Below are positions 39,285 to 47,216 of a stretch of DNA of 53,417 bases, in pieces; position 1 is the stretch's first letter, and each line of letters opens with the position of its first letter. The notes below the pieces were generated by a model. That model worked only from the letters and a program-made list of their open reading frames with translations. It had not been told where the DNA came from and did no database searches. Source of the DNA: RGIG8748 sp045539515 (lineage in GTDB: Bacteria > Bacillota > Clostridia > UMGS1810). The translations under genes were made by a program, and so were the position numbers. The stretch covers positions 1 through 53,417 of the forward strand of contig JAZQFN010000037.1 in assembly GCA_045539515.1 (NCBI GenBank). Reading direction: 5' to 3'.

Positions 39285-39959
39285 TTATATTTCTCCAACC
39301 TTATCTGTAATAATTTTTCTGATAGCTTCTACGGACTCGTCAAAGGTCAGGTCGCTTGTGTCTACAAGCAAAGCATCATCTGCCTGCTTTAAAGGAGCGC
39401 AGGCTCTGGAAGCATCCTGACTGTCGCGCTGATTCATATCCGCTAAAACTTCCTCGAAGGTAACCTTCTCGCCTTTGGCGCAAAGCTCGTCAAAACGACG
39501 CTTGGCACGTGCCTGGGGAGATGCCGTAAGGAAAACCTTGACATCTGCAAAAGGAAGCACAACGGTGCCTATATCCCTGCCGTCCATAAGGCAGTTGGTT
39601 TTTTGGGCAAGTTCTCTCTGATAGTCCAAAAGCCATGCCCTTACTTCAGGTATGGCAGATATGGCGGAAGCACCCATGGAAACCTCCGGCGTGCGGATAA
39701 AGTCCGTAACATCGGTTTCGTCTGCAATCATCCTCTGAAGTCCTTCTGAATATTTAATATCTATGGCAGTATCGGAAAGCATACTGCACACCTTCTGAGG
39801 CTCGTCCTTAATGTTTATGCCGAGTTTTATTGCCTTGTAGGCAAGAGTACGATACATGGCACCCGTATCAATGTACACAAAGCCAAGCTCCGATGCAAGT
39901 TTCTTTGCTATACTGCTTTTTCCGGCACCTGCAGGTCCGTCTATGGCAACACTAATCAC
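39285..39959 (-). CDS. cmk: Cytidylate kinase
   Basis: CMP/dCMP kinase. The product of about 224 residues opens with AIDGPAGAGKSSIAKKLA and YIDTGAMYRTLAY, then has the long CMP-binding insert and the MDGRDIGTVVLP block, DVKVFLTASPQARAKRR and a C-terminal VDTSDLTFDE. GTG at 39959 is preferred, eight bases after GAGG; an in-frame GTG at 39968 overlaps that site. cmk-plsC-ispH/rpsA is a recurring clostridial operon, here with a promoter at 39992-40020. Confidence 0.95.
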   Translation of the reverse strand: MISVAIDGPAGAGKSSIAKKLASELGFVYIDTGAMYRTLAYKAIKLGINIKDEPQKVCSMLSDTAIDIKYSEGLQRMIADETDVTDFIRTPEVSMGASAISAIPEVRAWLLDYQRELAQKTNCLMDGRDIGTVVLPFADVKVFLTASPQARAKRRFDELCAKGEKVTFEEVLADMNQRDSQDASRACAPLKQADDALLVDTSDLTFDESVEAIRKIITDKVGEI

Positions 39960-39991
39960 AACATTCACCTCATTTAAATAAATACTTGTTA

Positions 39992-40020
39992 ATTATACTA
40001 CAAAAAGGAAAAATATACAA
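39992..40020 (-). promoter_or_regulatory. Promoter of cmk-plsC-ispH/rpsA
   Basis: TTGTAT (40015-40020) and TATAAT (39992-39997) on the minus strand, 17 bp apart. Confidence 0.65.
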
Positions 40021-40093
40021 TAGTTAATTTTAAAATTTTTGTAAACAAAAGCATTTGCAGGCAATGTTAAATTTCTTTTTATACAAAACAAAG

Positions 40094-40139
40094 AAAAGCC
40101 ATTCCGGTCAAAGTTTTAAATCTGCCTGAATGACTTTTT
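40094..40139 (-). terminator. Terminator of the LysR gene
   Basis: On the minus strand AAAAGTCATTC pairs with GAATGGCTTTT over a long loop, three bases after the stop. The arms recall the GTCATTC repeats at 3031 and 3577. Confidence 0.55.
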
Positions 40140-40142
40140 ATA

Positions 40143-41054
40143 TTATTTCTGAAATCCCTTGAAGAATCCCGTAAGTGACTTTATAAAGCTCTGGGCGTGA
40201 GTGCGAAGCTTTTTGTCGTTACGGACAACATATCCTATTACATACTCGCCCGAGCTCTTTAAAGGTATGGCAAGGATATTGTCGCCGGAAAGCTTGGAGT
40301 GGTTTAAAGTACCTGTACCTATGGTATAGCAATCTGTTACCAGAAGGAAATTCATAAGTGTTGCACGGTCGGTAATGCGCACATTCTTTGCACAGGATAT
40401 CTTATCGGAGAATTCCTCCGTAAACATAGATGCACTGTGCTCTCCCTGTTCATAGGTAATATACGGATAGCTTGCAAGGTCGGCAAAATCCACCTTATCC
40501 ATTTGAGAAAGCGGATGTCCCTTACGGATATATGCGTGGTACGGCGTGCGGAAAAGTTCCTTGAATTCAAGTCTTTTGCCGGTAAGGAAACGTTCCATAA
40601 GCTCCATATCCGAGCTCTTAATTGCCATAATTCCTATATCGGAAAAGGACTTTGCCACATCATCAATAACATTTATGGTTTCCACCTCACGAAGGCAATA
40701 ATCAAAATCCCCCTCGCTGTTGTCCATCATAAATTTACCGAAAATTTCCGCAACAAAGTCATAGTGCTGGCAGGATACGGAAATCTTGTTAATCTTTTTG
40801 GGAACAAGGTAGCGGTCGGATATAAACTCCGCCTGTCCTACAAGCTGCCTTGCATAGCTGACAAATTCCGCACCTTCTGCAGTAAGGTCAACGCCTTTGT
40901 TGGTACGCTCAAATATCTTGATGTCAAGTTCATTTTCTATGGATTTAACTGCGCTGGAGATACTGGTCTGCGCCACAAAAAGCACCTTGGCTGCTTCATT
41001 GAAGGAGCCTTGCTTTACTATCTCCAATATGTACTTGCATTGCTGTATGGTCAA
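40143..41054 (-). CDS. LysR family transcriptional regulator
   Basis: The product of about 303 residues has an N-terminal winged helix (QQCKYILEIVKQGSFNEAAK, LFVAQTSISSAVKSIENEL, IFERTNKGVDLTAEG) and a substrate-binding domain with weak conservation, so the ligand is unknown. TTG at 41054 is the start because GGAGG lies eight bases ahead; an ATG-less extension to 41084 has no site. It is divergent from the glyoxalase-fold gene, which LysR proteins often regulate, but a MITE lies between them. Confidence 0.9.
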   Translation of the reverse strand: MTIQQCKYILEIVKQGSFNEAAKVLFVAQTSISSAVKSIENELDIKIFERTNKGVDLTAEGAEFVSYARQLVGQAEFISDRYLVPKKINKISVSCQHYDFVAEIFGKFMMDNSEGDFDYCLREVETINVIDDVAKSFSDIGIMAIKSSDMELMERFLTGKRLEFKELFRTPYHAYIRKGHPLSQMDKVDFADLASYPYITYEQGEHSASMFTEEFSDKISCAKNVRITDRATLMNFLLVTDCYTIGTGTLNHSKLSGDNILAIPLKSSGEYVIGYVVRNDKKLRTHAQSFIKSLTGFFKGFQK

Positions 41055-41137
41055 TATAAACACCTCCGGTATTATAACAGACAACTACAGTATACAACAT
41101 TTTTTATAAAAAGTCTAACATTTTATTTTTTGTTATA

Positions 41138-41165
41138 TTGACTTATAAAAAAAGTGTGGTAAAAT
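41138..41165 (+). promoter_or_regulatory. Promoter reading into the MITE and the glyoxalase-fold gene
   Basis: TTGACT (41138-41143) and TAAAAT (41160-41165) are 16 bp apart on the plus strand. The MITE begins at 41167, at or just before the expected transcription start, so the element would form most of the 5' UTR. Confidence 0.6.
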
Positions 41166-41166
41166 A

Positions 41167-41443
41167 TAGCCATTGGAGTATTATCCGAACTCCGATTTTA
41201 AGATGCAAAAACCGTCCTAATCCACACCAAAATACTCGTTAATCCGACAGGATTACCTGCGTTTTTGGCTCGATTATAACGTTTTTTGATAATCTTAAAA
41301 TTCTTCGACCTGAAAATCTTGTATTTTTGGATAGATTTTGGTGCGGAGGACGAAGGAAGGCTTTGTGCCTTTCAAGGACGACAAGCCAAAAGATGCCTAA
41401 AATACTGATTTTGAGGCGGGTTCGGATAGTACCCCAATGGCTA
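41167..41443 (+). mobile_element. MITE-like element, copy 1 (277 bp)
   Basis: The element starts TAGCCATTGG and ends CCAATGGCTA. The terminal inverted repeats extend to about 24 bp (TAGCCATTGGAGTATTATCC against TAGCCATTGGGGTACTATCC, then GAAC in both), with two mismatches. It has no coding capacity. A second copy of exactly the same length lies inverted at 52685-52961, alike throughout, with conserved stretches such as AATCTTAAAATTCTTCGACC and GATTTTGGTGCGGAGGAC. No convincing target duplication is visible. Confidence 0.85.
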
Positions 41444-41465
41444 ATATAAAAAGGAGGTTTTGAAA

Positions 41466-41846
41466 ATGAAAATAGGAATTGAACACATTGCAATTTTTGC
41501 AAAAGACACAAAGGCACTTTCCGACTGGTACAAGGATATGTTTCAGGGCGAAGTTGTTTACGACAACGGAAAAGGCACATACTTTATAGCTTTCAGCGAC
41601 AAAAGCATGATTGAATTCTGCTCTGCCAAGGACGCAAATATCCCCACCGAACTTGAAGTTGCCGGAATCCGTCACATAGCTATATCCGTAGACGATTTTG
41701 ATGCACTCTGTGCCAAGGTGACCGAAAGCGGTGCAGAAATCTTAAAGCCTGCTTCCGTAAGTGACAAGGGTATCGGAACCATATTCTTCCGCGACCCCGA
41801 AGGCAATATACTTCACCTTATATCACGTCCTTCTCCCCTGGTATAA
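41466..41846 (+). CDS. VOC (glyoxalase/bleomycin resistance/dioxygenase) superfamily protein
   Basis: The 126-residue protein has paired beta-alpha-beta-beta-beta modules: IEHIAIFAKDTKALSDWYKDM at the start and IRHIAISVDDFDALCAKV in the middle. Putative metal ligands are His7, a Glu in MIEFCSA, His in GIRHIA and Glu in FRDPEGNILHL. This pattern fits lyase I-like or methylmalonyl-CoA-epimerase-like enzymes; the substrate is unknown. AAGGAGG lies upstream; the ATG at 41466 is preferred over TTG at 41460. The stop is two bases from the end of the ger operon on the other strand. Confidence 0.85.
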   Translation: MKIGIEHIAIFAKDTKALSDWYKDMFQGEVVYDNGKGTYFIAFSDKSMIEFCSAKDANIPTELEVAGIRHIAISVDDFDALCAKVTESGAEILKPASVSDKGIGTIFFRDPEGNILHLISRPSPLV

Positions 41847-41848
41847 TA

Positions 41849-42016
41849 TCAGCCGAAAAACACAATTCCCCCGGTGGCAACCAATATCAGCGCGCAAAGC
41901 GCAAATACCCCAAGCCACGCCGGGGGATTTTTTCTTTTGTATTCAAATACTCCATAGCTTGCAGTATAAACAAAGCACCAGATTCCAATGACAGAAAGCA
42001 TTATTTTCCAAAGCAT
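41849..42016 (-). CDS. Small two-helix membrane protein of the ger operon (55 aa)
   Basis: This reading frame encodes MLWKIMLSVIGIWCFVYTAS as helix one, a basic loop (EYKRKNPPAW), and a second helix GVFALCALILVATGGIVFF. The ATG at 42016 lies one base after the gerC stop, with AAAGGAAG nine bases ahead inside gerC; an in-frame ATG at 42025 is closer to that site. The tight coupling and clean two-helix layout argue that it is real. Some Bacillus germinant receptor operons carry a fourth small two-membrane-helix D subunit; this could be the counterpart, although sequence relation was not established. Confidence 0.7.
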   Translation of the reverse strand: MLWKIMLSVIGIWCFVYTASYGVFEYKRKNPPAWLGVFALCALILVATGGIVFFG

Positions 42017-42017
42017 T

Positions 42018-43028
42018 TTATCCATCTTCCTTTATTATGGTTACATTAAACTTCATATTTTTTATAAGCTCGTTATGATTAAGACTTTCATAGTTTTTGG
42101 CAAATATAAATTCTTTTCTTACAAAATACAAAGTGTTTACTGCATCAATTCCCTCCCGTGAGAGCTCCGTAAGAAATCTTTCGGCTTCGTCCTCCGCTTT
42201 TGCAACATCAAAATTCCTATCTGTTTTTATGGCTATTTCTATTGAGGTTATCCCCTTTTTTAAATCCAACTTAACCACAGGACGCCTTAAGCTTTCAAGA
42301 GTATTGCCTCGGTACTTAACCTTATTTCGTGAATAAAAAAGCCCCATAAAGGGATTATCTCCGACATTTTTGACACTTTTCCCCCGGCAGAACAATACAG
42401 AGCCGGTTACTCCGGTATCTTCTTCGGTGATTTTATCTTTGTCGGTGTGTACGGATATTACAGGTGCAATAACCGTAAATCCGCAACGGTATGCATTTAA
42501 AAAATCCATAAGCCGCATATTTGAAACATAGACGTCCGAAGAAGTGAAAATTCTTTGAAAATACATATCGGCATTGGGCTCAAGCTGCGGAGTAATGCGT
42601 GTAAGGTAATCGCGTGGACTATGATTTATAACGGACATTGCAAGCTGTGGTCTTACCTTGTAATCCTTGTCAAGAAACAATGCTTCTCCATACACACCTT
42701 CGCTTGCAATTTCCGAAGAAAACAATATTTGCGAAGTGTGTGCAAAGCTTAATTTTTTACTTATTCGTCGGTCAACCTTATCCACCGCATCGGAAATGTC
42801 CTTACCCTCCGCGCTGTAGCACACCAGAGATGCTCCGTCCCCGGAGGATTCAGACCCGTCCCCTCCAACATTTCCGATAGCAAAGGTATAAAGCCTTGCA
42901 CCGGGGGAACCTTCTTCCACACCAATTGCAAGTACATTGCCAAGAGTGTCTATTTCTCTGTTATCGTAGCAACCTGTAAGAAAAAGAATACCGAGCACCC
43001 ATATAATTGCGAGGATTTTTTTAATCAA
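42018..43028 (-). CDS. gerC: Spore germination lipoprotein, Ger(x)C family
   Basis: The 336-residue protein is a lipoprotein: signal peptide with lipobox LTGC at residues 17-20, followed by YDNREIDTLGNVLAIGVEEG, the family opening. A C-terminal domain (about residues 200-336) matches Ger(x)C fold. C subunits sit outside the inner spore membrane and are needed for receptor function. TTG at 43028 is the start behind AAGGAG, overlapping the gerB end by eight bases. It belongs to gerA-gerB-gerC-small membrane gene. Confidence 0.92.
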   Translation of the reverse strand: MIKKILAIIWVLGILFLTGCYDNREIDTLGNVLAIGVEEGSPGARLYTFAIGNVGGDGSESSGDGASLVCYSAEGKDISDAVDKVDRRISKKLSFAHTSQILFSSEIASEGVYGEALFLDKDYKVRPQLAMSVINHSPRDYLTRITPQLEPNADMYFQRIFTSSDVYVSNMRLMDFLNAYRCGFTVIAPVISVHTDKDKITEEDTGVTGSVLFCRGKSVKNVGDNPFMGLFYSRNKVKYRGNTLESLRRPVVKLDLKKGITSIEIAIKTDRNFDVAKAEDEAERFLTELSREGIDAVNTLYFVRKEFIFAKNYESLNHNELIKNMKFNVTIIKEDG

Positions 43029-44043
43029 CAGTTTTTCTCCTTCCTGAACTAATCAATATTACGGGCGTAAGCACAAAGGTGAAGATGCACATTGCCCACC
43101 GCGATAATTCTGCCATATTCCAATCGGCAAGAGATACCATAAGGCACAAAAACACTGTGGCAGGAGCAATGGCGGTTGAACTTTTGAGATTAAGACCTCC
43201 CGACAGGATTTGAGTGGCAAAAATTGTTATTGCTCCCGTTGTTACAAAAGCAAAAAATATCCATATTATATACACAAGACCGTCAAGCCGTTGAAATATG
43301 AGAGATGAATTTGCCAAAAGGCTTAATCTGTGTAAAGGATATTCATAAAACGCGGAAGCCGGAAAAGGAACACAAAGGCTGTAAAAAAACATCACCGCTG
43401 CCAAAACTGCGGTAGCTAAAAAAGTAGCTCTTACAGGGACGTGCAGGCTTCGTTTATCACACAACTTAAGTGTGTAGAAGAAACCCGCATCAGCATAAAG
43501 CGAAAGGCAAATTCCCCATCCCGACCCATCGTTTTTTCCTACAACGGGAAAAAGATTTCCCGGCTCGCAGTCGGAAAGAGTAACAGCAAAAATAATACTC
43601 ACAAAAACAACCGTAACAATTATCAGGGCAAGAGAATATCTCGCCAGTATCTCAATTCGTGTAAAACACACCGCAAGGGCAATCAGCGCCAAAACAACAA
43701 GAATGAAAATTTTCGGACTTCGCGGAAGAATGCACTCCCCTATTGCCTCGGAAAACTCTTTCATAACCGATGAGCCGTAAAGCACAAATACAAAATACAG
43801 AAAAATTGATATTGCCGCAGACATTCCCTTTGGTAATCCTGAAAAACCATTAAGACAATCACCTGCGTAAAAACGATTGATAAATGCAAAGAATCCGGCT
43901 GCCCCGATGCCTGTTATAATTACAGGAATGTACACTCCGAATTCAAAGCCGGCAACCAAAAGTTGAGGCAGGCTTACGCATATATGAGAAATCATAAGTA
44001 ATGCCATAAGGCATGTTAATCCTCTTGAATCGGCTTTGTTCAA
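43021..44043 (-). CDS. gerB: Spore germination protein, GerAB/amino-acid permease family
   Basis: This B subunit is a membrane protein of about 340 residues with some ten hydrophobic helices (LTCLMALLMISHICVSLPQL, LIIVTVVFVSIIFAVTL, FFAFVTTGAITIFA and others), related to APC-type amino-acid permeases and believed to bind the germinant. TTG at 44043 follows AAGGAGAG by seven bases and lies two bases after the gerA stop; an ATG at 44061 would overlap gerA. It is coupled to gerC downstream. Confidence 0.92.
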   Translation of the reverse strand: MNKADSRGLTCLMALLMISHICVSLPQLLVAGFEFGVYIPVIITGIGAAGFFAFINRFYAGDCLNGFSGLPKGMSAAISIFLYFVFVLYGSSVMKEFSEAIGECILPRSPKIFILVVLALIALAVCFTRIEILARYSLALIIVTVVFVSIIFAVTLSDCEPGNLFPVVGKNDGSGWGICLSLYADAGFFYTLKLCDKRSLHVPVRATFLATAVLAAVMFFYSLCVPFPASAFYEYPLHRLSLLANSSLIFQRLDGLVYIIWIFFAFVTTGAITIFATQILSGGLNLKSSTAIAPATVFLCLMVSLADWNMAELSRWAMCIFTFVLTPVILISSGRRKTVD

Positions 44044-44045
44044 GA

Positions 44046-45635
44046 TTAACTCTCCTTCCATTTACGACTGATGTGGGCTTTTTTATACATATCCTTGGGT
44101 TTTAAATACTCTTCCCTCACCGTGCCTCTTCTCCATATTGGCGACCCAAACAAAACACTGAAGAGATTTTTGTCGTCTGATGGTGCCAAAGGCGACATAA
44201 AGGGTACTCCAAAGGATTTGGTACCTACAGCGAGCAATGTATTTACAAAGAAAACAGCACAAACTCCATACAAGCCTGCCAGGGCAGCACCTAAAATATA
44301 CAGAAATCTCGAAAACCGAAAGGCAAACGAAAGAGAATAAGAGGGTAAAGTAAATGAAGCGATGCCTGTAACTGCAACAATTATAATCATAATCGGGCTC
44401 ACAAGGTTTGCCTCCACCGCTGCCTGCCCGACAATAAGTCCGCCAACTATTCCAAGAGTTGAACCTATTGGCCCGGGGACCCTTATTCCGGCTTCTTTAA
44501 TAAGTTCAAAAGCCATTTCCATAAGAAAAAGTTCTACCAAGGCACCAAAGGGAACCAGCGCTCTTGAGGAAGAAACTGCAAGAAGTATATTTGTTAGTAT
44601 AAGTTCGGGGTGATAGTTTAAAACAGCAGCAAAAACTGCAGGAAAAAGCAGGGCAAGCACCACAGCCGTATAACGCAGAAATCGGATAAGCAATGAGTAT
44701 GGGTATCTGAGATATTCATCTTCTGCAGAGGTAATCAGGTCAAAGAAGGTTGCAGGCATTATAAGCACGTGAGGACTGCCGTTAAGTACAAAAGCTACTC
44801 TTCCCTCAGTAAGAGCCTTGCATACTCGGTCGGGACGTTCTGTGGTTATCATCTGAGGTATGGGCAAAAATGTGTCCTCTTCTATATATTGCTCCACATC
44901 AAGACTTGAAAGCACATATTCTGCGTCAATGGATTCAATACGCCTTTTAACCTCTTGTACCAGACTATCGTTGGTCACATTATTCAAATAACAAAGAGCA
45001 CCCGGGGTACGGCTTGTTTTTCCCACAGAAATGTTTTCCATTATAAGATTGCACGTTCCGAGAGTTTTGCGTATAAGAGCAGTATTTGACCTTAAAACCT
45101 CATTAAACCCCTCGTGGGGTCCTTGAATAACTGCTTCGTTCTCCGGATTGGAAATGTTTCTGTGTTCCCATGACTTAACATCCAACACAAAGCAGATTTC
45201 AAGCCTGTCAACAAACAATACCGCGTTTCCGATATTCACCGACGAGAGAGCTGTATATATATCCCGGGAAGTGCTTATCTGAACCTGAGGCAAAAGCAAG
45301 GTTTCAATACATTGGGCTATATCACTTTTCAACGAAAATCCAACTGCATTCATGAGAGGTTCCAAAACAAAATCATTGATTTGCGAAGAAGAGCAAAGAC
45401 CGTCTGCACACACAAGAAAAGCTTTTAAACAACCGTCTTGTGCACGAATGGAAAAATTACGCACAACCACGTCACCATTTTTATCTGTAGAAAAAATGCG
45501 TGAAACGTGTTCTATGTTATCACCTATACAGCTGCTTACTTTGTCGGGTATATGCGGTAAGGGTGTATCCTTTGGCCGGGAGAGTTTAAATTCTTCTTGA
45601 GAATTTCTGTCCTTGTAAATAAAAAACTCTTTCAT
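44046..45635 (-). CDS. gerA: Spore germination protein, GerA family
   Basis: The 529-residue A subunit has a soluble N-terminal part of about 290 residues (LEICFVLDVKSWEHRNI, GPHEGFNEVLRSN) and a C-terminal membrane part with PYSLLIRFLRYTAVVLALL, VPGPIGSTLGIVGGLIVGQA and FGVPFMSPLAPSD, all diagnostic of GerA. These proteins form ion channels opened by nutrients. The ribosome site is modest (TTTGGTGATTTA). The operon is divergent from veg; expression in the forespore would be expected, but no clear sigma-G promoter was confirmed. Confidence 0.95.
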   Translation of the reverse strand: MKEFFIYKDRNSQEEFKLSRPKDTPLPHIPDKVSSCIGDNIEHVSRIFSTDKNGDVVVRNFSIRAQDGCLKAFLVCADGLCSSSQINDFVLEPLMNAVGFSLKSDIAQCIETLLLPQVQISTSRDIYTALSSVNIGNAVLFVDRLEICFVLDVKSWEHRNISNPENEAVIQGPHEGFNEVLRSNTALIRKTLGTCNLIMENISVGKTSRTPGALCYLNNVTNDSLVQEVKRRIESIDAEYVLSSLDVEQYIEEDTFLPIPQMITTERPDRVCKALTEGRVAFVLNGSPHVLIMPATFFDLITSAEDEYLRYPYSLLIRFLRYTAVVLALLFPAVFAAVLNYHPELILTNILLAVSSSRALVPFGALVELFLMEMAFELIKEAGIRVPGPIGSTLGIVGGLIVGQAAVEANLVSPIMIIIVAVTGIASFTLPSYSLSFAFRFSRFLYILGAALAGLYGVCAVFFVNTLLAVGTKSFGVPFMSPLAPSDDKNLFSVLFGSPIWRRGTVREEYLKPKDMYKKAHISRKWKES

Positions 45636-45728
45636 TAAATCACCAAATTAAGTTTTTGCCGTATGAACGATAAATATACGGGTATAATTTACTGTATTTT
45701 GCAAAACCTTAGTATGAGGTGATTCAAA

Positions 45729-45992
45729 ATGGCAATTACTCCGCAAAAAATTAAAGATATCATAAAAAACAACATAGGTATGCCCTGCTCTGTAATATCA
45801 AAGCAAGGCAGAAAAACCCTGCACTACAAAGAATGCTTTCTGGAGAAAGCATATCCTGAAATATTCACGGTAAAATATGTGGATTCTTCCACGGGCAAAG
45901 TCAAAAAAATGACATTTTCCTACACAGATTTATTCATAAAAAAAGTATTTATATGCAAAAGAGACCCTGATACCAATAAAAAAATGGCATAA
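45729..45992 (+). CDS. veg: Veg family protein
   Basis: The 87-residue protein matches Veg: Gly-Met-Pro near residue 17 (NNIGMPCSVISKQGRK), TLHYKECFLEKAYPEIFTVK, and SFTYTDL-like SYTDLFIK. Veg is abundant in growing Firmicutes and linked to biofilm control in Bacillus. GAGGTG lies seven bases before the ATG. TATAAT at about 45685 could be the -10, but no good -35 was found. Confidence 0.9.
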   Translation: MAITPQKIKDIIKNNIGMPCSVISKQGRKTLHYKECFLEKAYPEIFTVKYVDSSTGKVKKMTFSYTDLFIKKVFICKRDPDTNKKMA

Positions 45993-46047
45993 GGCACAAA
46001 AAAGTGTTAAATTTTTGAAAAAATTTGCACAAATTTTCATTATTATC

Positions 46048-46076
46048 TTGAAGAATTCCAAATAGTATTGTATAAT
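46048..46076 (+). promoter_or_regulatory. Promoter of the small P-loop gene
   Basis: TTGAAG (46048-46053) and TATAAT (46071-46076) are 17 bp apart, 35 bp before the start codon. Confidence 0.75.
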
Positions 46077-46111
46077 AACATTAACAATTCAATTCTAAGG
46101 AGGAATTTGGG

Positions 46112-46519
46112 ATGATAAAATTAGTTGTTGGTAAAAAAGGCTCCGGCAAAACCAAGACAATGCTTGATGCTATAGCTAATGCTGTAGAAACCGAAAACGG
46201 TAATGTAATTTTTGTATGTAACTCTGCAAGACATATGCTCGAGGTTACTCACGCAGCAAGACTTGTAGATGTTTCCAATGCTGATACAGAAACATTCAGA
46301 CTTTTTAAGACTTTTATACTGGGTATGCTTTCTCAGAATTACGATATCTCTCATATCTTCATAGACAGCCTGTTTAAGATTGTTCCCGATGATAAGGACG
46401 GCCTTGCAGACTTCATTGAAAAGCTTGAGGGTATAAGCACAGAATCAAATGTTAAGTTTACAATCTGCATAAGTGCAGACAAGAGTGAACTCCCCGATTC
46501 AATCCAAAAATACATGTAA
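46112..46519 (+). CDS. Small P-loop NTPase-like protein, 135 aa
   Basis: The protein opens with a Walker A loop GKKGSGKT at residues 7-14 and has a Walker-B-like SHIFIDSLFKI near residue 80, then a strand VKFTICISADKSELP near 115. The core resembles a minimal RecA/thymidine-kinase-like P-loop domain without an obvious partner domain. GGAGG stands about ten bases ahead and the gene has its own strong promoter and a downstream hairpin, so it is a single-gene unit. Its function was not recognised; its position after veg suggests a housekeeping gene. Confidence 0.75.
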   Translation: MIKLVVGKKGSGKTKTMLDAIANAVETENGNVIFVCNSARHMLEVTHAARLVDVSNADTETFRLFKTFILGMLSQNYDISHIFIDSLFKIVPDDKDGLADFIEKLEGISTESNVKFTICISADKSELPDSIQKYM

Positions 46520-46528
46520 AACAACCAT

Positions 46529-46562
46529 AAATCAGCCGTCTTGTTTCAGGGGCGGCTGATTT
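46529..46562 (+). terminator. Hairpin after the P-loop gene
   Basis: AAATCAGCCG and CGGCTGATTT pair perfectly over ten bases; no T run longer than three follows, so strength is uncertain. Confidence 0.5.
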
Positions 46563-46589
46563 GCTATTCAAATTTAAGGAATACCTAAT

Positions 46590-47216
46590 ATGGCACAGGA
46601 TAACATATATATCTCCGTGGAAAATACTGCCACCGCGGAAATAGTTGAAAAAAAATCAAGATTCATAGCAAATATCCGTCACGTTGAAACCGAAGAAGAA
46701 GCACAATGCTTTATTGATAAAATAAAAAAGCAGCATTACAGTGCCCGGCACAACGTGTACGCATATATACTCTCTTGCGGTATAAAAAAATATACCGACG
46801 ATGGCGAACCCTCTAAAACTGCGGGTCTTCCCATACTTGAAATGCTGGAAAAGCAAGGTATTACAGACGTAGTTTGTGTAGTGACCCGTTACTTTGGAGG
46901 AACTCTCCTTGGTACAGGCGGTCTTGTGCGTGCATATACGGAATCTGCCAAAGAGGGTGTAAAAGCTTCCGGAGTTGTAACTATGAACAGGTGCACTCTT
47001 ATGGAGCTTACAGTACCCTACACTTCCCTTGGAAGCGTTGAACATCTTATGAAAAATTCCGGAGCAGTATGCGAAGAAAAAAATTTTGCTCAGGACATAA
47101 CAATGCTTGTAACCATAGAAGCGGACAAAGCCGGTTCTTTTTCAGAAAGCATAAAGAATGACTTTGCCAATTCTGTAAAAATTCAGACGAAAGGTCAGGT
47201 GTACAGAAAAATATGA
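46590..47216 (+). CDS. yigZ: YigZ/IMPACT family protein
   Basis: The 208-residue protein carries the UPF0029/IMPACT signature RYFGGTLLGTGGLVRAY near residue 100, preceded by KKQHYSARHNVYAYI and DDGEPSKTAGLPIL. The N-terminal IMPACT domain has an S5-like fold and the C-terminal part a ferredoxin-like DUF1949 domain. Homologues interact with translation or prolidase-related processes; the exact role is unknown. The stop overlaps the following gene as ATGA. Confidence 0.92.
   Translation: MAQDNIYISVENTATAEIVEKKSRFIANIRHVETEEEAQCFIDKIKKQHYSARHNVYAYILSCGIKKYTDDGEPSKTAGLPILEMLEKQGITDVVCVVTRYFGGTLLGTGGLVRAYTESAKEGVKASGVVTMNRCTLMELTVPYTSLGSVEHLMKNSGAVCEEKNFAQDITMLVTIEADKAGSFSESIKNDFANSVKIQTKGQVYRKI

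Noticed and set aside
45640..45728. Sigma-G promoter for the ger operon
   Set aside because: CATACTA occurs on the minus strand but the matching -35 is poor and the spacing uncertain; not reported as a feature.
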